From JBBDSU01 sp040904825 (GTDB lineage: Bacteria; Actinomycetota; Nitriliruptoria; Nitriliruptorales; Nitriliruptoraceae), in contig JBBDSU010000044.1 of the NCBI GenBank assembly GCA_040904825.1, positions 1-35,598 of the forward strand: a stretch of DNA of 35,598 nucleotides. Direction: 5' to 3'. This document shows, piece by piece, positions 31,965 through 35,598 of the stretch (positions are counted from its first letter, which is position 1; every line of letters begins with the position of its first letter). Below the pieces are notes generated by a model, which worked only from the letters and a program-made list of their open reading frames with translations, had not been told where the DNA came from and did no database searches. The translations under genes and the position numbers were made by a program.

Positions 31965-34484
31965 TTACCGAACCACGAAGTTGACGAGCTTGTCGGGTAC
32001 GGCGACCACCTTGACAACCTCGCCGGTCAGATGTTCTGCAACACCGTCGGCTTGGTGCGCAGCCTGCTCCATCGCTGCCTGGTCAGCGCCCGTGGCCACG
32101 GTCGCCCTGCCTCGCACCTTGCCATTGATCTGCACGACGATCTGCACCGTCGCGTCCACGAGCAACGACGCATCAGCCTGCGGCCACGGCTGGTCATGGA
32201 CGCTGTCAGCATGGCCGAGCCGGTGCCACAGTTCTTCGGTGATGAACGGACAGACGGGCGCCAGCAGCGTCAGCAGCACCTCGAGGGCTTCGCGGACCTC
32301 ATCGCCGCCATGGCCATCGCGCGTGGCGTCGAGGATCGCGTTGGTCAGTCCCATCATCTTGGCGATCGCGGTGTTGTACTTGCGTGCCTCGAAATCTTCC
32401 GAGGCTCCTACGATTGCCTCGGCAACGGCGCGCCGCAGTCCAGCGCCGGTGGCTTCGTCGATGTTGTGGTGATCTGAGCTTTCGCGGGCGATGTGCTCGA
32501 CGGTCAGCCGCCAGACACGTGAAAGCCACTTGTGCATCCCTGCCGGGGAGACATCGGCCCAGTCGATGTCGTCTTCCGGAGGCGAGGCGAACAACATCGT
32601 GCCACGGAGCGTGTCGGCGCCGAATTCGTTGTAGACCTCACCGGGGACAACCAGATTGCCCTTCGATTTCGACATCGCTGCGCCGGCAAGGATCACCTGA
32701 CCTTGGTTCAACAGCCGCTGGAACGGTTCATCGACGGCCAGGTGGCCACGGTCGCGCATCGCCTTGACGACGAACCGGCTGTACAGCAGGTGCAGCACGG
32801 CGTGTTCAACGCCACCGGTGTACTGGTTGACCGGCAGCCATGCGTTGGCGACCTCGGTCGGCCACGCATGCGTGTCGTCGTTAGGTGACAGGTAGCGCAG
32901 GAAGTACCACGACGAGTCAACGAAGGTGTCCATCGTGTCGGTATCCCGCACAGCATCGACGTTGCCGCACTGCGGGCACACCACATCATGCTTCCAGGTC
33001 GGATGCTGATCGAGCGGTGACCCTTGCACCTGGAAATCGAGGTCGTCGGGCAACCTTACGGGCAGATCATCCTTGGCTACAGGCACCTGGCCGCAGTCAG
33101 GACAATGCACGATCGGGATCGGCGCACCCCACGACCGCTGTCGCGAGATCAGCCAGTCGCGCAGCCGATAGTTCACGGTGGCCTCGGCAAGGCCTTGCTC
33201 GGCGAGATCAGCCGTGATGCGTTGCTTCGTCTCGCGCCAATCGAGCCCGTCATACGGTCCCGAGTTGACGGTGACACCATCGGAGGCGTAAGCCTCAACC
33301 ATCGCCTCGCTATCCAGCCCGGCACTCGATCCGTCATCGGTGTCGACAGGCTCGACGACAACCCGGATCGGCAAGCCTTCCTGCCGCGCGAAGTCGAAGT
33401 CGCGCTGGTCGTGTGCCGGCACCGCCATGATCGCGCCGGTGCCATAGTCCATGAGCACATAGTCGGCGGCATAGGCCGGGATGGTTTCACCGTTGACCGG
33501 ATTGACCATGTCGAACGCCAGCCGATACCCGCGCTTGTCGCGCCGTTCACCGGACTCCAGCGTCGACAGCCGCTCAATCTCGGACTTGCGGGAGATCTCA
33601 TCCAAATACGCCCGGTAGCCATCGTCGTGGGCCATCCGTTCAACGGCCAGCGGATGCTCTGGAGCGAACACGAAGTAGGTCGCCCCGTAGAGCGTGTCAG
33701 GACGGGTCGTGTAGACGACGACCTCGGTGCCATCATCAGCTGTCCGGAAGGTGACCTGGGCGCCTTCCGATCGCCCGATCCACGCACGCTGAGCGTTCTT
33801 GACCCGGTCGGGCCAATCAATGGCCGCCAGGTCATCAAGAAGTTCATCGGCGTAGCGCGTGATGCGGAAGAACCACTGCGTCCGTGGGATGCGCTGCACA
33901 GGAGCACCCGAACGCTCCCCCTTGCCGTCGACCACCTGCTCGTTGGCCAGCACCGTCTGATCAACCGGGTCCCAGTTCACCAACGCTTCCCGGCGATAGG
34001 CCAGCCCGGCATCGAACAGTTCGAGAAACAGCCACTGCGTCCAGCGGTAGTACTCGGGATCGCACGTCCGCAGCTCAGTATCCCAGTCGAACGAATACCC
34101 CAGCCGCACGATCGTCGACGAACCCTCAGCGATATTGGCGTAGGTCCATTTCTTAGGATCTGCGCCACGATTGCGCGCCGCGTTCTCCGCGGGCAAGCCG
34201 AAAGCATCCCAGCCAATCGGATTGAGAACCCGCACACCCTTCATTCGCAGATGACGCACCAGAGCGTCATGAATCGTGAAGATCTCGGCGTGACCCATGT
34301 GCAGGTCGCCCGACGGATACGGGAACATTGTCAGCGCGTAGTAGGTCGCATCGCCGTCTCGTTCAGCGCTGGGACGCGGCTGCAAGGAATACGTCGTCTC
34401 GTCACGCCAACGTTGCGCGATCGGAGGTTCGATTGCACCCGGGTCATAGCGCTCGGGTTCATCGGACGGGAGCATCGCGAACAC
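31965..34484 (-). CDS. leuS: Leucyl-tRNA synthetase
   Basis: 839 aa from GTG 34484, preferred because AAGGA lies six bases upstream; ATG 34475 is possible but lacks a site, and the frame stays open to 34631. It charges tRNA-Leu with leucine. Class I signatures are present: FPYPSGDLHMGH (HIGH motif, residues 62-65) and MSKSKGN (KMSKS motif, about 604-610). The inserted editing domain is visible (TTRPDTLYGATY, and GTGAIMAVPAHDQRDFDFA). Two CPxCG pairs (HCPDCG and VCPQCG), roughly residues 450-500, probably bind zinc. The C-terminus has the tRNA-binding VQINGKVRG motif. It heads the degV-comEA-comEC-holA run. No T-box leader is visible. Confidence 0.97.
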   Translation of the reverse strand: MFAMLPSDEPERYDPGAIEPPIAQRWRDETTYSLQPRPSAERDGDATYYALTMFPYPSGDLHMGHAEIFTIHDALVRHLRMKGVRVLNPIGWDAFGLPAENAARNRGADPKKWTYANIAEGSSTIVRLGYSFDWDTELRTCDPEYYRWTQWLFLELFDAGLAYRREALVNWDPVDQTVLANEQVVDGKGERSGAPVQRIPRTQWFFRITRYADELLDDLAAIDWPDRVKNAQRAWIGRSEGAQVTFRTADDGTEVVVYTTRPDTLYGATYFVFAPEHPLAVERMAHDDGYRAYLDEISRKSEIERLSTLESGERRDKRGYRLAFDMVNPVNGETIPAYAADYVLMDYGTGAIMAVPAHDQRDFDFARQEGLPIRVVVEPVDTDDGSSAGLDSEAMVEAYASDGVTVNSGPYDGLDWRETKQRITADLAEQGLAEATVNYRLRDWLISRQRSWGAPIPIVHCPDCGQVPVAKDDLPVRLPDDLDFQVQGSPLDQHPTWKHDVVCPQCGNVDAVRDTDTMDTFVDSSWYFLRYLSPNDDTHAWPTEVANAWLPVNQYTGGVEHAVLHLLYSRFVVKAMRDRGHLAVDEPFQRLLNQGQVILAGAAMSKSKGNLVVPGEVYNEFGADTLRGTMLFASPPEDDIDWADVSPAGMHKWLSRVWRLTVEHIARESSDHHNIDEATGAGLRRAVAEAIVGASEDFEARKYNTAIAKMMGLTNAILDATRDGHGGDEVREALEVLLTLLAPVCPFITEELWHRLGHADSVHDQPWPQADASLLVDATVQIVVQINGKVRGRATVATGADQAAMEQAAHQADGVAEHLTGEVVKVVAVPDKLVNFVVR

Positions 34485-34608
34485 GAGACATCCTTGCACT
34501 GATGGGAACGGTGCGACACAGTCGGCGTGTGCACAGGCCGCGCTGACAACCTGGTCGGATGGACGAGATCGTAGCCGTCTCGCCAACTCAGGCAGCGGCG
34601 ACATCCCG

Positions 34609-34650
34609 TTGACAACCGGGTTCGCTGGCATGTGAAGAGCGGGGTACGCT
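34609..34650 (+). promoter_or_regulatory. Possible promoter of the tRNA-Ala gene
   Basis: A perfect -35 TTGACA lies at 34609-34614, with a poor -10 (TGTGAA) 16 bases later. A better -10, TACGCT (34645-34650), lies 42 bases before the tRNA but has no good -35. A small hairpin GAGCG/CGCTC (34637-34651) overlaps it. Confidence 0.35.
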
Positions 34651-34691
34651 CCGCGACCGACCGCTCACCGGCTGGTGACGACGGTTCGCAC

Positions 34692-34765
34692 GGGCCGGTA
34701 GCGCAGTCTGGCAGCGCACCTCCATGGCATGGAGGGGGTCGTGGGTTCAAATCCCATCCGGTCCA
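34692..34765 (+). tRNA. tRNA-Ala, anticodon GGC
   Basis: A complete cloverleaf can be drawn. The acceptor stem pairs 34692-34698 with 34758-34764, including the G3-U70 wobble pair that marks alanine tRNAs. The D stem is GCGC/GCGC. The anticodon stem is CCTCC/GGAGG (34719-34723/34731-34735) with loop ATGGCAT and anticodon GGC at 34726-34728. The T arm is GTGGG-TTCAAAT-CCCAT. Discriminator base A73 is at 34765. The 3' CCA is not encoded (CGA follows). Confidence 0.96.
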
Positions 34766-34799
34766 CGAGCAGCGCCATGAGCGACCAGTTCGACGGTCG

Positions 34800-34842
34800 C
34801 ATCGGAAGGCCCCATTGGTTCCACCGGTGGGGCCTTCCGATG
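34800..34842. terminator. Strong inverted-repeat terminator after tRNA-Ala
   Basis: A perfect 14-bp inverted repeat (34800-34813 with 34829-34842; arm CATCGGAAGGCCCC) and a 15-base loop lie 34 bases after the tRNA. There is no T-run. Between a rightward tRNA and a leftward methyltransferase gene, it can stop transcription from both sides. Confidence 0.75.
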
Positions 34843-34905
34843 TGCGGCACCGTTGGCCGACCTCCGGCCGTCGGGGATCACCGAGGACCGGGCAATCACC
34901 TCGAC

Positions 34906-35502
34906 CTAGTGAAGTCGGTCGAAGACCGAGCTGTACTGCGGCCAGCGCCAGAGGCTGAAGTCGCTGCGGATCTCGGCCACCGGAAGTCGGTGCATCCGCC
35001 GGCGCAGCCGCTTGGGGGTGAGCCGGAAGCAGTGGACCTTGCGTGCCATCAGCGGATCGCGGTGCAGGATTATAGCCGTCGGGACCGCCCAGAGGCCCCG
35101 GACGGGTTCCGCCGGGTAGATCAAGAGGATCCGTCCGCCCGGACGAACGACACGCACCATCTCCGCAAGAGCATCGTCGAGCATCGGCAGGTGTTCGATG
35201 GTGTGCACCGAGACGATGCCATCGAACGACGCATCGGCGAACGGCAGGTCGTGGGCCCTACCGGTCAGGGAATTGGCCGCCACGCTCGCTCTGGCGGCTT
35301 CAGGGTTGGCGTCGATACCGAAGGCATCCGCCCCGGCGTGCTGCAGTCGCCTCAACAACAGTCCGCGGCCACTGCCGACCTCGAGCAGTCGCATTCCGGC
35401 GAGGTCACCGAATGCCGATCGAACACGCCGCCAGTGGTGCGGGTCGAATCGATTCACTTTCGCGTAGCGCGAGGAGTCGTAGTTGACGGTGGCGCTGGCC
35501 AT
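34906..35502 (-). CDS. Class I SAM-dependent methyltransferase
   Basis: 198 aa from ATG 35502, with AGGAAGG eight bases upstream. The SAM-binding motif I is LLEVGSGRG (39-47). An acidic residue follows in FGIDANPEA (motif II), then DLPFADASFDGIVSVHTIEHL (motif III region of the Methyltransf_11 group) and VRPGGRILLIYPAE (motif IV). The C-terminal 60 residues (from about PTAIILHRDPL onward) are basic and likely confer specificity. The substrate cannot be told; relatives act on small molecules, quinones or lipids. It is transcribed toward the tRNA terminator, and nothing identifiable lies between its start and the right edge. Confidence 0.85.
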   Translation of the reverse strand: MASATVNYDSSRYAKVNRFDPHHWRRVRSAFGDLAGMRLLEVGSGRGLLLRRLQHAGADAFGIDANPEAARASVAANSLTGRAHDLPFADASFDGIVSVHTIEHLPMLDDALAEMVRVVRPGGRILLIYPAEPVRGLWAVPTAIILHRDPLMARKVHCFRLTPKRLRRRMHRLPVAEIRSDFSLWRWPQYSSVFDRLH

Positions 35503-35598
35503 GGGCGATGCCTTCCTGCCGGCTGGTCGGAGAACATGCGGGCGATATCGACACCGCCACATCGCTTGGCACCAGCATCTACTTCTGCGACTCGCGGT

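Noticed and set aside
33024..34502. A 492-codon open frame antisense to leucyl-tRNA synthetase
   Set aside because: Same reason: the sense frame carries all class I synthetase motifs, and the antisense product looks like codon-mirror sequence.
34485..34600. A T-box or other amino-acid-sensing leader before leuS
   Set aside because: The leader is too short and lacks the T-box sequence and a terminator/antiterminator pair.
34485..34631. N-terminal extension of LeuS to 34631
   Set aside because: The extra 49 residues have no synthetase similarity and the AAGGA site points to GTG 34484.

Overview
The window is GC-rich, densely coded bacterial chromosome. I see no insertion sequence, prophage, integrase or CRISPR array. 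Several features point to a free-living member of the Actinomycetota: a very large (about 1,600 aa) NAD-type glutamate dehydrogenase, a radical SAM protein of the Rv2578c type with an actinobacterial SOS box in its promoter, a P1B-5 metal ATPase ending in a hemerythrin domain, a phosphofructokinase with pyrophosphate-type residues, and the leuS-degV-comEA-comEC-holA / rpsT-lepA-hemW housekeeping layout. RecB and RecC, and the absence of any strongly lineage-restricted gene, leave a deep-branching class (for example Acidimicrobiia or Nitriliruptoria) as possible as a classical one. I cannot assign the class from this sequence alone.

Layout. Positions 1-7602 (minus) hold a nuclease/recombination operon read in the order YhaO/SbcD-like phosphoesterase, YhaN/SbcC-like ATPase, RecC, RecB (cut by the window edge). 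Each junction is a 4-base ATGA stop/start overlap. The first gene contains a 100-N assembly gap. Positions 7709-8731 (plus) hold a short Gmad2-domain protein that looks cut at its N-terminus and a DoxX-like membrane protein. Positions 8790-12489 (minus) hold the SOS-box-controlled radical SAM protein and the P1B-5 ATPase-hemerythrin fusion. Positions 12490-13476 have no protein gene but carry the most interesting object in the window: a promoter followed by about 450 nt of serial hairpins with GNRA and UUCG loops, ending in an 11-bp stem. This is a strong candidate for a structured non-coding RNA, and I could not match it to RNase P RNA, tmRNA, SRP RNA, 6S RNA or a riboswitch that I know.

Positions 13477-14625 (plus) encode a probable PPi-dependent phosphofructokinase. 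Positions 14700-16652 (minus) hold an aldo/keto reductase and a secreted protein of unknown function. Positions 16927-20690 (minus) hold hemW, a DUF1269 protein and lepA. Positions 21089-26311 (plus) hold rpsT and the large glutamate dehydrogenase. Positions 26320-34484 (minus) form a long co-directional run, leuS, degV, comEA, comEC, holA, DUF2007, combining leucyl-tRNA charging, DNA uptake and the polymerase III delta subunit. A tRNA-Ala(GGC), a strong inverted-repeat terminator and a class I methyltransferase close the window.

Together the window is core metabolism and information processing with two DNA-processing themes: end resection/recombination at the left and competence at the right. 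The points most worth a second look are the unidentified structured RNA, the coupled YhaO/YhaN-RecC-RecB operon and the SOS box.
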